The position numbers and the translations under genes are program-made. A stretch of 58,334 nucleotides of DNA. It comes from an uncultured Erysipelotrichaceae bacterium (GTDB taxonomy: Bacteria; Bacillota_I; Bacilli_A; Erysipelotrichales; Erysipelotrichaceae). How positions within the stretch are numbered: the stretch's first letter is position 1; the number at the start of each line of letters is the position of its first letter. This document shows, piece by piece, positions 18,336 to 27,250 of the stretch. Location: contig CALVCT010000065.1 of NCBI GenBank assembly GCA_944326055.1, positions 1 through 58,334 on the forward strand, written 5' to 3'. The notes beneath the pieces were generated by a model. The model worked only from the letters and a program-made list of their open reading frames with translations, ran no database searches and was not told the DNA's origin.

Positions 18336-20090
18336 ATGAATGTCATCAAGACACTACTTGCACAAGTCAAACAATACAAGACTGTATCGATCTTGACACC
18401 GATCTTTACTGCCTTAGAAGTATTCATGGAGATCTTGATCCCTTTTGTCATCTCAGCGATCATCGATAAAGGTATCGAAGCTGGAGATATGCAGAATGTC
18501 TACTTCTATGGTTCGATCATGGTGGTCTTAGCGATCTTGAGTCTTGTGTTTGGTATCTTAGCAGGGCGTTTTGCATCAACAGCATCTACAGGTTTTGCGG
18601 CCAATCTAAGAGATGCGATGTATGAGAACATCCAAAATTATTCTTTTTCTAATATCGATAAATATTCGACAGCTGGTCTTGTCACACGTATGACGACTGA
18701 TGTTACAAACGTTCAAAATGCTTATCAGATGTGTATGCGTATAGCCGTAAGATCGCCACTCACTCTGATCTGCTCTTTGGCGATGGCGATCGTCATCTCA
18801 CTTGATCTGAGCTTTGTGTATTTTATTGCGATGGTCTTTTTAGGTATCGCACTCATGTTCATAATGTCAAAGACGACCAAGATCTTCTCACTTGCCTTTA
18901 AACAATACGACGCTGTAAATGCAGATGTCCAAGAGAACGTCACAGCGATCAGAGTCGTCAAGGCGTTCGTCAGAGAGAAGTTTGAGACGGCCAAGTTCAA
19001 TAAGTCGGCTAGAAGATTGTACGATCTCTTTGTCAAAGCTGAATCTATCTTAGCTTTCAATGGCCCGATCATGATGTTGACGATATATGGATGTATGATC
19101 GCTATCTCTTGGTTTGGTGCCAAATTCGTCGTTTCTGGAAGCCTGACGACTGGTGAGCTTACAAGTATGTTCTCTTATATCATGAACATCCTTATGAGCT
19201 TGATGATGTTGTCGATGATCTTCGTCATGATCTCGATGTCGACAGCTAGTGCTAGACGTATCGCTGAAGTCTTGAATGAAAAGTCAGATATCGCCGATCC
19301 AAAAGATCCGATCTTAGAGATCAAAGATGGTTCGATCGAGTTTGATAACGTCTTCTTTGCTTATAAACATGGTGGTACAGGTGAAGATACGCTCAAAGAT
19401 CTGACTTTCAAGATCGAAAGTGGTGAGACGATAGGGTTAGTTGGAGGTACAGGTTCTGGTAAATCTTCACTTGTAAATCTCATATCACGACTTTATGATG
19501 TCTCCTCTGGTTCAGTCAAGGTCGGTGGCCATGATGTCAGAAGTTATGACCTTGAAGCTTTACGTGATGCCGTATCTGTCGTCTTACAAAAGAACGTGCT
19601 CTTCAGTGGTACGATCTTAGACAATCTTCGTTGGGGAAATGAAGATGCTAGTGAAGAGGAATGTATCGAAGCATGTCGTTTAGCCTGTGCTGATGACTTC
19701 ATCCAATCATTCCCTGATAAGTATGAGACTTGGATCGAGCAGGGCGGTACTAATGTCTCTGGTGGCCAAAAACAGAGGCTCTGTATCGCTAGAGCTCTGC
19801 TTAAAAAGCCAAAGATCTTGATCTTAGATGATAGTACTAGTGCCGTCGATACGGCGACTGATGCGAAGATCCGTGAGGCCTTTGCGACGAAGATCCCTGA
19901 TACGACAAAGATCATCATCGCTCAACGTGTGACATCAGTCAAAGACGCTGACAGGATCATCGTCCTCAAAGATGGCGAGATCAATGGCATCGGCACCCAT
20001 GATGAATTAGTCGAGAATAACCCGATCTATAAAGAGATGTATGAAACGCAGACCCAAGGCGGTGGCGATTTCGATGAAGGAGGTGACTAA
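18336..20090 (+). CDS. ABC exporter half-transporter, degenerate-site subunit
   Basis: A 584-residue ABC multidrug-type exporter with an N-terminal six-helix membrane domain and a C-terminal ATPase domain. Walker A is GGTGSGKSS (about residue 370), the signature VSGGQKQRL and Walker B ILILDDSTSAVD. The catalytic Glu after Walker B is Asp, and the H-loop His is Gln (IIIAQRVTSV). Both changes are known from the subunit that carries the non-hydrolysing site in heterodimeric exporters such as BmrC or LmrC. The partner is the next gene. AAGGAGG precedes the start. Confidence 0.93.
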   Translation: MNVIKTLLAQVKQYKTVSILTPIFTALEVFMEILIPFVISAIIDKGIEAGDMQNVYFYGSIMVVLAILSLVFGILAGRFASTASTGFAANLRDAMYENIQNYSFSNIDKYSTAGLVTRMTTDVTNVQNAYQMCMRIAVRSPLTLICSLAMAIVISLDLSFVYFIAMVFLGIALMFIMSKTTKIFSLAFKQYDAVNADVQENVTAIRVVKAFVREKFETAKFNKSARRLYDLFVKAESILAFNGPIMMLTIYGCMIAISWFGAKFVVSGSLTTGELTSMFSYIMNILMSLMMLSMIFVMISMSTASARRIAEVLNEKSDIADPKDPILEIKDGSIEFDNVFFAYKHGGTGEDTLKDLTFKIESGETIGLVGGTGSGKSSLVNLISRLYDVSSGSVKVGGHDVRSYDLEALRDAVSVVLQKNVLFSGTILDNLRWGNEDASEEECIEACRLACADDFIQSFPDKYETWIEQGGTNVSGGQKQRLCIARALLKKPKILILDDSTSAVDTATDAKIREAFATKIPDTTKIIIAQRVTSVKDADRIIVLKDGEINGIGTHDELVENNPIYKEMYETQTQGGGDFDEGGD

Positions 20091-20091
20091 G

Positions 20092-21996
20092 ATGACAAGA
20101 ATGCCAAAAGGTCGTGTAACGATGGAATTTGATATGAAAAGACAGACGAAAGTCTTAGGACAGGTCTTGCGCTATATGCTCAAGAACTACAAGTTCTCTT
20201 TTCTTGTCGTCGTCATCTGTATCATCGCTAGTGCTTTGTGTACATTACAAGGCATGTTGTTTACACAAGCCCTGATCGATGACTACATCACACCGATGTT
20301 GAAGAGTGGAGTCTTCGAGGCTGGTCCACTACTTGGTGGTCTATCACGTATGGCTTTCTTCTATGTCATCGGTATCATCTGCTCATATACTTATAACCGT
20401 ATCATGGTCAATGTTGGACAGGGTACGATGTTGCGACTGAGGGAGGAGCTCTTTACACATATGGAGTCTTTACCTATCAGATATTTTGACACCCACGCTC
20501 ATGGCGATATCATGAGTATCTATACCAATGATGTCGATACTTTAAGACAACTCATGTCGCAAAGTATCCCTAACCTCATCAACAGCGTCTTTACGATGAT
20601 CTCAAGTTATATCAGTATGATCATCTTAGATATTCCACTAACGATCATTACTTTCCTCATGACCTGTCTCATGCTCTTTACGATGACGAAGATGAGTGCA
20701 AGATCAGCTCGCTATTTTACGGCTCAACAGCGCTCTCTTGGAAAAGTCAATGGCTATATCGAAGAGATGATGGATGGACAGAAAGTCGTCAAAGTCTTCA
20801 ATCATGAAGAGAAAGCGATCGCTGATTTCAAAAAGCTCAATGAAGAACTTAGGGCAGCATCTGAGAAAGCTAATAAGATCTCTAATACAGTCATGCCTAT
20901 CAATGGTAACTTAGCCAATATCAACTATGTCATCTGTGCTGTTGTTGGTGCGATGTTAGCACTGAGTGGATTCACTTCACTTACTTTAGGAACACTAGTA
21001 TCATTCCTTACATTATCACGTAATGCGACACAGCCTGTCGGTCAGATCTCACAACAAGTCAACTTCGTCGTCATGGCGACAGCTGGTGCTGAGCGTATCT
21101 TCAGGATGTTAGAAGAGAAGCCAGAAGTCGATGATGGCTATGTCGAGCTTGTCAATATCAAAGAGCACAAAGATGGCACGATCGAAGAGACAGATGAGAA
21201 GACCAATGTCTGGGCTTGGAAACATCCACACAAGGCTGATGGTACGATCACTTATAAGAAGTTAGAGGGCGATATCGTCTTCGATGATGTAGATTTTGGC
21301 TATACAGATGAAAAGATCGTCTTACACAATATCAAGATGTATGCGACACCTGGCCAAAAGATCGCTTTTGTCGGTTCGACTGGTGCTGGTAAGACGACTA
21401 TCACAAATCTCATCAACCGCTTCTATGATATCCAAGATGGTAAGATCAGATACGATGGTATCAATATCAATAAGATCAAGAAAGACGATCTTAGAAGGTC
21501 ACTGGGCATGGTCTTACAAGACACGCACTTGTTTACAGGAACGATCATGGAAAACATCCGCTATGGACGTTTGGATGCGAGCGATGCGGAATGTATAGCG
21601 GCCGCAAAACTTGCGAATGCCCATGGTTTCATCAAGCGTCTGCCTGAAGGTTATGACACGATCATCTCACACGATGGTTCTAACTTGTCACAAGGTCAAA
21701 GACAGCTGATCGCTATCGCTAGAGCTGCTGTTGCTGATCCACCAGTACTCATCTTGGATGAAGCGACATCCAGTATCGATACTCGTACAGAGACTCTAGT
21801 CCAAGAGGGCATGGATTGCCTTATGAATGGGCGTACTTCTTTCGTCATCGCTCATAGACTATCAACAGTCAAGAATGCTGACTGTATCATGGTCCTTGAA
21901 CAGGGACGTATCATAGAACGTGGTACACATGATGAACTCATCGAACAGAAAGGACGCTATTATCAGCTATATACTGGCAATAAAGTCGGTGGATGA
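20092..21996 (+). CDS. ABC exporter half-transporter, catalytic subunit
   Basis: A 634-residue exporter with six membrane helices and an ATPase domain: Walker A GSTGAGKTT, signature LSQGQRQL, Walker B VLILDEATSSID with the catalytic Glu, and H-loop His in VIAHRLSTV. These canonical Walker B and H-loop residues complement the degenerate ones in the preceding subunit. An insertion of about 40 charged residues (ELVNIKEHKDGTIEETDEK region) sits between membrane and ATPase domains. The ATG at 20092 has AAGGAGGTGA just before it and follows the previous stop by one base; an earlier in-frame start inside the preceding gene is rejected. Confidence 0.93.
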   Translation: MTRMPKGRVTMEFDMKRQTKVLGQVLRYMLKNYKFSFLVVVICIIASALCTLQGMLFTQALIDDYITPMLKSGVFEAGPLLGGLSRMAFFYVIGIICSYTYNRIMVNVGQGTMLRLREELFTHMESLPIRYFDTHAHGDIMSIYTNDVDTLRQLMSQSIPNLINSVFTMISSYISMIILDIPLTIITFLMTCLMLFTMTKMSARSARYFTAQQRSLGKVNGYIEEMMDGQKVVKVFNHEEKAIADFKKLNEELRAASEKANKISNTVMPINGNLANINYVICAVVGAMLALSGFTSLTLGTLVSFLTLSRNATQPVGQISQQVNFVVMATAGAERIFRMLEEKPEVDDGYVELVNIKEHKDGTIEETDEKTNVWAWKHPHKADGTITYKKLEGDIVFDDVDFGYTDEKIVLHNIKMYATPGQKIAFVGSTGAGKTTITNLINRFYDIQDGKIRYDGININKIKKDDLRRSLGMVLQDTHLFTGTIMENIRYGRLDASDAECIAAAKLANAHGFIKRLPEGYDTIISHDGSNLSQGQRQLIAIARAAVADPPVLILDEATSSIDTRTETLVQEGMDCLMNGRTSFVIAHRLSTVKNADCIMVLEQGRIIERGTHDELIEQKGRYYQLYTGNKVGG

Positions 21997-22017
21997 TAAT
22001 ATAAAACTTGATTATTT

Positions 22018-22050
22018 AAAAAGGTCAGCGATAAGCTGGCCTTTATTATT
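22018..22050. terminator. Bidirectional terminator
   Basis: AAAGGTCAGC pairs with GCTGGCCTTT around GATAA, with a T-rich 3' flank on the plus strand and a T-run on the minus strand. It serves the exporter operon and the convergent coiled-coil gene, and overlaps the last bases of the latter. Confidence 0.85.
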
Positions 22051-22594
22051 TATCTTGATCTTCGACTTTAAGTAGTTTCTTAAGGGCGCTGACACCTTTT
22101 TCAGCGATGTTGACAGTGGCTACTTTAGCCTTAGCGATGACTTCTTTCGTCTCTGGTTTAGACATATAGTCTTCGATCTGAGCGTAGATCGAAGCTGAGA
22201 CTTCTTTGATCGAGGAGACCATCTCTTTGACTTCGTCATTAGATCTTATCTCATCAAAAGTGTCTTGGATCTTCTTTGATGCGTCTTTAAGCATCTCATC
22301 ATGTCTAGATAGTTCGACAGCCTCGTCTATCTTCATCTTGGTATAGGCTACAGCACTATCGCACTTCTCCTTGACTTGATCTAAGAAAGCTTCAAATTCT
22401 TGATCGTGAGGCACCTTTTGAGCTGTATCCTCGACTTTTGTGACGACATCAGCGATAACTTTTAGTGATCTGTGAGCTATCGCATCGATCTTCTCCTTTA
22501 TATCATGGGGCATATCGTTCTTACGCATTTCAGCATATGTCTTTATCTCATCTAGTTTCTCATTAAGATGATCGAGTGTTTCATTAAGTAACAT
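22046..22594 (-). CDS. Coiled-coil (amphipathic helical) protein of unknown function
   Basis: A 182-residue, almost entirely helical protein rich in Lys, Glu, Asp and Ala with heptad-like spacing. No signal peptide or membrane helix is seen. It resembles apolipoprotein-like, YtxH- or LEA-type stress proteins in composition, without a match I can name. The start has AAGGAGAGAGAAG directly upstream. It is monocistronic between a promoter and a terminator. Confidence 0.7.
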   Translation of the reverse strand: MLLNETLDHLNEKLDEIKTYAEMRKNDMPHDIKEKIDAIAHRSLKVIADVVTKVEDTAQKVPHDQEFEAFLDQVKEKCDSAVAYTKMKIDEAVELSRHDEMLKDASKKIQDTFDEIRSNDEVKEMVSSIKEVSASIYAQIEDYMSKPETKEVIAKAKVATVNIAEKGVSALKKLLKVEDQDK

Positions 22595-22621
22595 CTTCTC
22601 TCTCCTTTCAACAGTAGACTA

Positions 22622-22651
22622 ATGATACATTATTTTATCGACGAGGGTAAA
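22622..22651 (-). promoter_or_regulatory. Putative promoter of the coiled-coil gene
   Basis: On the minus strand TTTACC (22651-22646), 18-base spacer, TATCAT (22627-22622), followed by the ribosome site and start at 22594. Confidence 0.45.
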
Positions 22652-22754
22652 CTTACTTCAGTATCTTTTCATCATTTTTTCATCTTGAAGGTATTGTATT
22701 GGATATGAAAAAAGAATATCATTTTTTCCATAGTAGAAATACGAGGAGACGTTT

Positions 22755-23525
22755 ATGAGTATTTTCAATTACTTGAGCCATGAGATGAGTGGTGAAAACT
22801 GCCGTTATAATGGCTATTTGAAAGAGTACATCCTAAGGTTCGATCAGAGTGACGAAGAGTATGCTTTTCTTAAGGGCATCCTTGAAGAAAGAGGCGACAT
22901 CAAAGTCATCATCGACTATCAAATACTACTAGTGGAAGGATCGATATCGAATATGATCATTCGCTATCGCGATGTGACCAAGCTTGAAAGGCAAGCCCTC
23001 ATCTGCCCATATATCTTCTATGATAGAGAAGATACATTATCTAAAGCTGTCATCGTCACCGATGACTATCTCACAGCTCTTGGCTTTTATTATGTAGCTA
23101 CAGAACAGGGAGCTTTCATGAACCAATACAAGAACTATATCGTCGCTATCGATAGGGATGATGCTAGGGAAGTGATGCATGATCTATTTAAAGAGAAGGC
23201 TAGTATCACGCAAAGGAGTTATGACGCAAAGTTTGTTCCGGATTTCGATACGCTGTTTATGAAAGCTAAAGAGAAGGCTGATGCATTAGGTGTGAATGCT
23301 AAAGAGATGCTCAGGGAAGCTACAGACAAACAAGCTATGATCAGATATCTTGTCACGACCTGGTTCCTATTAAAGAAAGTCGTCTATGTTCGCTATATGG
23401 TCGATAAAGAGATGTTGATGAAAAGACATGATGGCGACAATAAACGTCAAAGATCGATGGCTAGACAATGTGCTAACGATATCCGCTTTATTTCGATCTC
23501 AGATCTTTGGGGCATGGAGAGATGA
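22755..23525 (+). CDS. Protein of unknown function
   Basis: A 256-residue soluble protein with mixed alpha/beta character. The region VIVTDDYLTALGFYYVATEQGAF and the hydrophobic segment YLVTTWFLLKKVVYV near the C-terminus are the most distinctive parts, but I recognise no family. GAGGAGA lies 5 to 11 bases before the ATG. It is flanked by a terminator downstream and has no clear operon partner. Confidence 0.7.
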   Translation: MSIFNYLSHEMSGENCRYNGYLKEYILRFDQSDEEYAFLKGILEERGDIKVIIDYQILLVEGSISNMIIRYRDVTKLERQALICPYIFYDREDTLSKAVIVTDDYLTALGFYYVATEQGAFMNQYKNYIVAIDRDDAREVMHDLFKEKASITQRSYDAKFVPDFDTLFMKAKEKADALGVNAKEMLREATDKQAMIRYLVTTWFLLKKVVYVRYMVDKEMLMKRHDGDNKRQRSMARQCANDIRFISISDLWGMER

Positions 23526-23549
23526 ACAGAAGCCGGCGCTTCTGTTTTT
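23526..23549 (+). terminator. Rho-independent terminator
   Basis: ACAGAAGC (23526-23533) pairs perfectly with GCTTCTGT (23538-23545) around CGGC, followed by TTTTC. Confidence 0.9.
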
Positions 23550-23590
23550 CATATGAAGAGTCACTAATTAGTTCTTTATGGCCGAGATTA

Positions 23591-23599
23591 TGTTAGAAT
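23591..23599 (+). promoter_or_regulatory. Extended -10 promoter of the XpaC-AAA operon, leaderless
   Basis: TGTTAGAAT is an extended -10 box. Exactly 6 bases separate it from the ATG at 23606. There is no Shine-Dalgarno before this start. Confidence 0.65.
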
Positions 23600-23605
23600 T
23601 ATGCC

Positions 23606-24562
23606 ATGGCTAGATATAAGGGCAGAAGGCCAGTACGTAGTGGTGGTTCGATATTCGGTTTTTTCATAGCTTTCATCATCATCGCCAATATCCTTGACGG
23701 CTTTTTCTTTGTGGCGCCACTTATACCTATCGTCTTTGTCATCTTTATCATCTATATGATATCTAAAAATAAGAATAGTACAAATGAGGTGCGCTATACT
23801 CGCTCTGATTTCAAAAACATGCGCACAAGAGAACCAAAAGTAAATGTCGATACAGCGGCGATCGATGAGAAACTCAAAGAGTATTTCAAAGATAATTATC
23901 GTCTACCTGTCTATGACGATATCTATCTTGTCACAAAAAGTGGCGATTATGAGAAGCTTACAGATCTAACGATCTATAAAGGTGAAGAATATATCATGAC
24001 GCTCAAAGAATTCAAAGATCGCTATCAGAGCACTTATGATGAGATCGTGAAGTTACTTGATACTTTCGCAAAGACAGTAAAAGAAGAAGTGAAGACTGAA
24101 ACAAAGAAAGAGACAAGGAAGCTTTCAAAAGCACAAAGCTATATCAGTGAGATCAATTCACTAAATGTCGATATCCAAAAAGAAGAGATCAAAAGCGGTC
24201 TTTATCAGACTTGTGCTTTGCTCAAACAGATCGATCTTTCTGCAGATCAAAATGATGACGATAAGATACATAAACTATATGACTATTATCTGCCGATACT
24301 CTTAAAGATCTTAAAGAATTATCGGACACTCTTAGAAGTATCAAAAGGTTCAGACGATTTTAAGGAATGTGAGTCACAACTCATCAAGACGATCGTTTTG
24401 ATCAACGAAGCGCTCAAGACGATCAATGAATCACTACATGAGGATGACTACATGGATCTGTCAGCGGATATCACGACTTTACAATCACTGCTAAAGAAAG
24501 ATGGATTGGTACGCTCTGGCACTATATATGAAGGAAGTGGAGAAGATGGCAAGCAAGGATAA
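23606..24562 (+). CDS. XpaC-like membrane protein (5-bromo-4-chloroindolyl phosphate hydrolysis family)
   Basis: A 318-residue protein with two N-terminal transmembrane helices (FFIAFIIIANILDGFFFV and LIPIVFVIFIIYMI) and a long cytoplasmic helical domain. The C-terminal part (YLPILLKILKNYRTLLEV and ADITTLQSLLKKDGL) resembles the XpaC/Halogen_Hydrol family of Bacillus, named for an X-phos phenotype but of unknown real function and in Bacillus encoded beside a TelA-like protein. The match is by pattern only. A middle region, KLTDLTIYKGEEYIMTLKEF, has no family I recognise. First gene of a tight operon with a helical protein and a tandem AAA protein. Confidence 0.6.
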   Translation: MARYKGRRPVRSGGSIFGFFIAFIIIANILDGFFFVAPLIPIVFVIFIIYMISKNKNSTNEVRYTRSDFKNMRTREPKVNVDTAAIDEKLKEYFKDNYRLPVYDDIYLVTKSGDYEKLTDLTIYKGEEYIMTLKEFKDRYQSTYDEIVKLLDTFAKTVKEEVKTETKKETRKLSKAQSYISEINSLNVDIQKEEIKSGLYQTCALLKQIDLSADQNDDDKIHKLYDYYLPILLKILKNYRTLLEVSKGSDDFKECESQLIKTIVLINEALKTINESLHEDDYMDLSADITTLQSLLKKDGLVRSGTIYEGSGEDGKQG

Positions 24563-25061
24563 GTTCCAAGAGATCGACAAGATGTTCGATGAACTACAAA
24601 AAGCTAACGATGAGACAGTCGATAGCCTTAAGAATAAGCTTTCTAGCGATCAAGACCTCTTGTCATTTAAGAATACAGCAGGGAAGAAAGCAGCGTATCT
24701 CAAAAGGCCATCTTTACCACGTCTTGTACCAAAGACCGTCAAGACCCGCCTTGATATCTTTCTTTATTGTATGAAGAATGTCGATTATGGCGAGGATAAT
24801 GTAAGATCTTATGTCGATGGGCATCTAGCTGCACTCAATAAGTATCTAGAACAGGCTTCATTCAACCAAACGAATCTCGAAGTCGTCTATGGTACGCTAT
24901 ATGATGAACTAAAGAAGATGCAAAAAGCTTCCAAAGATGATCTTTATGATAAAGGATATGCGGATGGACTCAGCTATGTCGATCAAGCATTACGTCGTTC
25001 AAAAGATGTGATGGCTAAGAATATCAACGACATCTTAAAGAAGGAGCTAGCTGATGAATAA
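24546..25061 (+). CDS. Helical protein of unknown function
   Basis: A 171-residue soluble protein predicted to be almost all alpha-helix, with no membrane segment. It overlaps the preceding gene by 17 bases and the following AAA gene by 8 bases, so the three are translationally linked and probably act together. The start at 24546 has TGGAGAAG directly upstream. Its position suggests an adaptor between the membrane protein and the ATPase; that is inference. Confidence 0.75.
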   Translation: MASKDKFQEIDKMFDELQKANDETVDSLKNKLSSDQDLLSFKNTAGKKAAYLKRPSLPRLVPKTVKTRLDIFLYCMKNVDYGEDNVRSYVDGHLAALNKYLEQASFNQTNLEVVYGTLYDELKKMQKASKDDLYDKGYADGLSYVDQALRRSKDVMAKNINDILKKELADE

Positions 25062-27069
25062 AGAAAAAGAGCGTCTGATGGAAGAACTCTTCGGCAAGAA
25101 AAGAGACCTTGATATAACTAAGGTCGATGTCATCAAAGATACAGACGATGCCTTGAGTCGGATCATCAAGATCAATGAAGAGAACCTCAAAGAACTAAAA
25201 GAGATAGTGCCACAAAAGACGATCGAAAGGATCGACAGAGAAGTGGCCAAAGATTTTGATCTAGCTAGTTTTAAAGAAGATATCAAAAAAGATTACGATA
25301 TAAAAGATGAGACAGTCGAAGTCTTGGATGTGAGAGATTCAAAGGAGATCTTCGATAGAGTAACTGAAGAAGTCAAAGAAGTCATCATCGGACAAGATGA
25401 AGCGATAACAGAGCTCGTCATGGCATTTAGAAGGCCATATCTCAAAGGTAAAGACCTTTTAAAGATCGAGACCTCGATCATCATTTCAGGACATAGAGGC
25501 AGTGGTCGTCACCTTTTAGTGAAGACGCTTAGTGAGAGTCTTAAAAGGCATGGACTGATCACGATGTCTGGCTATAGTACGATCGATATGACACGCTATA
25601 CGTCGCCATCAAAAGAGACACTTTTCTTACAAGATCTTTATGTGGCTTTAAATGATGCGAAAGATATCATCGTCATTGAAGGAAATGAGAGCGCTCATCC
25701 TGTTTTTGCAAGGATGTTGGCAGAGCTGACAGTCAAAGGATCTTTGACTCTAGGCAAGCGTTATGTCTTTTCAAAAAACCAGCTAGTCGATGCAGGTGAG
25801 GGTCTGAATAAAGGTGTCATCGATAAACTTGACGGCAACGATAAAGTCCTCATCTACCTCACACAAGACAAGCCAGAGCGCTTAGCTGATATCTATGGCA
25901 AAGCTTTCATGGATGCGATATCTGATATCATCAGGATGGGACATCTTGCGAAAAGTGAAGTCAAGGCTATCACAGAACTCTTACTTTCAAGATTATATGA
26001 GCGTTGTCTTGATCGTCTAGCGATCAAGATCGACATCAAAGATAGTCTTAAGAATTATATCGCTGATTCCTATGATGAAGATGATGGTGTCTTTTCGATA
26101 TCGAAGCTTATCGATAAGATCTATGAAGAGATCGTCGATATCGCTTTAAGACATAAAGACATCCGTTTCTTAGAACTTGAGCGTAAAGATACGATCACTT
26201 ATGAGATCGATGGTAAAAGATATGACCTTGAGCTTGAGGATGACGATATCAAGAAAGAAAGAGAAGCTATCCAAAAAGAGCTCGATGAGATCGTAGGGCT
26301 TTCTAAAGTCAAAGAATACCTTAAAAGTCTAGAAGATCATGTTTTAGTCTCGAAGATCAGAAAAGCTAAGGGACTAAAGAGTGCTGAAGTCACAAAACAC
26401 ATGATCTTTACTGGTAATCCTGGTACAGGTAAGACGACGATCGCTCGTTTGATATCACGACTTCTCAAATCTGTCGGCATCTTAAGACAAGGACATCTTG
26501 TAGAAGTGACAAGAGCCGATCTTGTCGCAAAGTATGTCGGACAGACTGCGCCATTAACTACAGAGGTCATCGAGAGCGCTCTAGGCGGTGTCTTGTTTAT
26601 CGATGAAGCGTATAGCCTTTATCGCGGGAAAGATGATGCGTTCGGTCTTGAAGCGATCGATACGCTGGTCAAGGGGATGGAAGATCATCGTGATGATCTT
26701 GTCGTCATTCTAGCGGGTTATTCAAAAGAGATGGAAGAGTTCTTGAAAGCTAATTCAGGACTCAAGTCACGCTTTCCTAATATCATCCATTTCGATGATT
26801 ATACAGCAGATGAATTACTAGCTATCTCTTTATCGATCGCTAGATCTAAAGATTATAGGATAGCTGATGAAGCGATGAGTGCGCTTAAAACTTACTATGC
26901 CAAAGTCCAGGCTCGAAAAGATGTCGTCAGTGGCAATGGGCGTATGGCTCGCAATATGGTCGAAGAAGCTATCCTCAATCAGGCAAGGCGTATCTTGCAT
27001 GATGAGAAAGCAGAGATCGACTTGCTCATAAAAGAGGATTTTGTATTTGGAGATGAAGATGAAACTTAA
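25054..27069 (+). CDS. Tandem AAA+ ATPase: degenerate ClpB-like domain plus SpoVK/CbbX-like domain
   Basis: A 671-residue protein with two AAA+ modules. The first (about 100-300) resembles the second ring domain of Clp/HSP100 proteins (VIIGQDEAITELVMAFRRP), but its P-loop reads GHRGSGRH with the Walker Lys replaced, so it probably cannot hydrolyse ATP. The second (about 410-671) is a complete SpoVK/CbbX (CbxX/CfqX) domain: IVGLSKVKEYLKSLEDHV, Walker A GNPGTGKT (about 454-461), VGQTAPLT, Walker B VLFIDEAYSL (about 515) and the arginine-finger region LKSRFPN. SpoVK-type ATPases remodel protein complexes. The N-terminal 90 residues are charged and helical. It probably works with the two preceding gene products. 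Confidence 0.85.
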   Translation: MNKEKERLMEELFGKKRDLDITKVDVIKDTDDALSRIIKINEENLKELKEIVPQKTIERIDREVAKDFDLASFKEDIKKDYDIKDETVEVLDVRDSKEIFDRVTEEVKEVIIGQDEAITELVMAFRRPYLKGKDLLKIETSIIISGHRGSGRHLLVKTLSESLKRHGLITMSGYSTIDMTRYTSPSKETLFLQDLYVALNDAKDIIVIEGNESAHPVFARMLAELTVKGSLTLGKRYVFSKNQLVDAGEGLNKGVIDKLDGNDKVLIYLTQDKPERLADIYGKAFMDAISDIIRMGHLAKSEVKAITELLLSRLYERCLDRLAIKIDIKDSLKNYIADSYDEDDGVFSISKLIDKIYEEIVDIALRHKDIRFLELERKDTITYEIDGKRYDLELEDDDIKKEREAIQKELDEIVGLSKVKEYLKSLEDHVLVSKIRKAKGLKSAEVTKHMIFTGNPGTGKTTIARLISRLLKSVGILRQGHLVEVTRADLVAKYVGQTAPLTTEVIESALGGVLFIDEAYSLYRGKDDAFGLEAIDTLVKGMEDHRDDLVVILAGYSKEMEEFLKANSGLKSRFPNIIHFDDYTADELLAISLSIARSKDYRIADEAMSALKTYYAKVQARKDVVSGNGRMARNMVEEAILNQARRILHDEKAEIDLLIKEDFVFGDEDET

Positions 27070-27250
27070 GTTCAGTATTGGCTTACTAGCTATCAATATC
27101 ATCATATTATTGTTGGATTTCTTGTTTGTATCATCACTCAATGATGTGATCGTCTACGCTTCCTTGATCTGGGTCATGGTGTCGACACCGATCTTACTCT
27201 ATCTTGCGATGCGCTCAGTTAGAGAAAGGATAGAAAAAGATGCTAAGTGA
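27059..27250 (+). CDS. Small two-helix membrane protein
   Basis: A 63-residue protein with two transmembrane helices (IGLLAINIIILLLDFLFV and VYASLIWVMVSTPILLYLA) and a short charged tail. It overlaps the AAA gene by 11 bases and mnmE by 11 bases. GGAG at 27049-27052 supports the start at 27059. No family recognised; similar mini membrane proteins often tune partner membrane proteins. Confidence 0.65.
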   Translation: MKLKFSIGLLAINIIILLLDFLFVSSLNDVIVYASLIWVMVSTPILLYLAMRSVRERIEKDAK

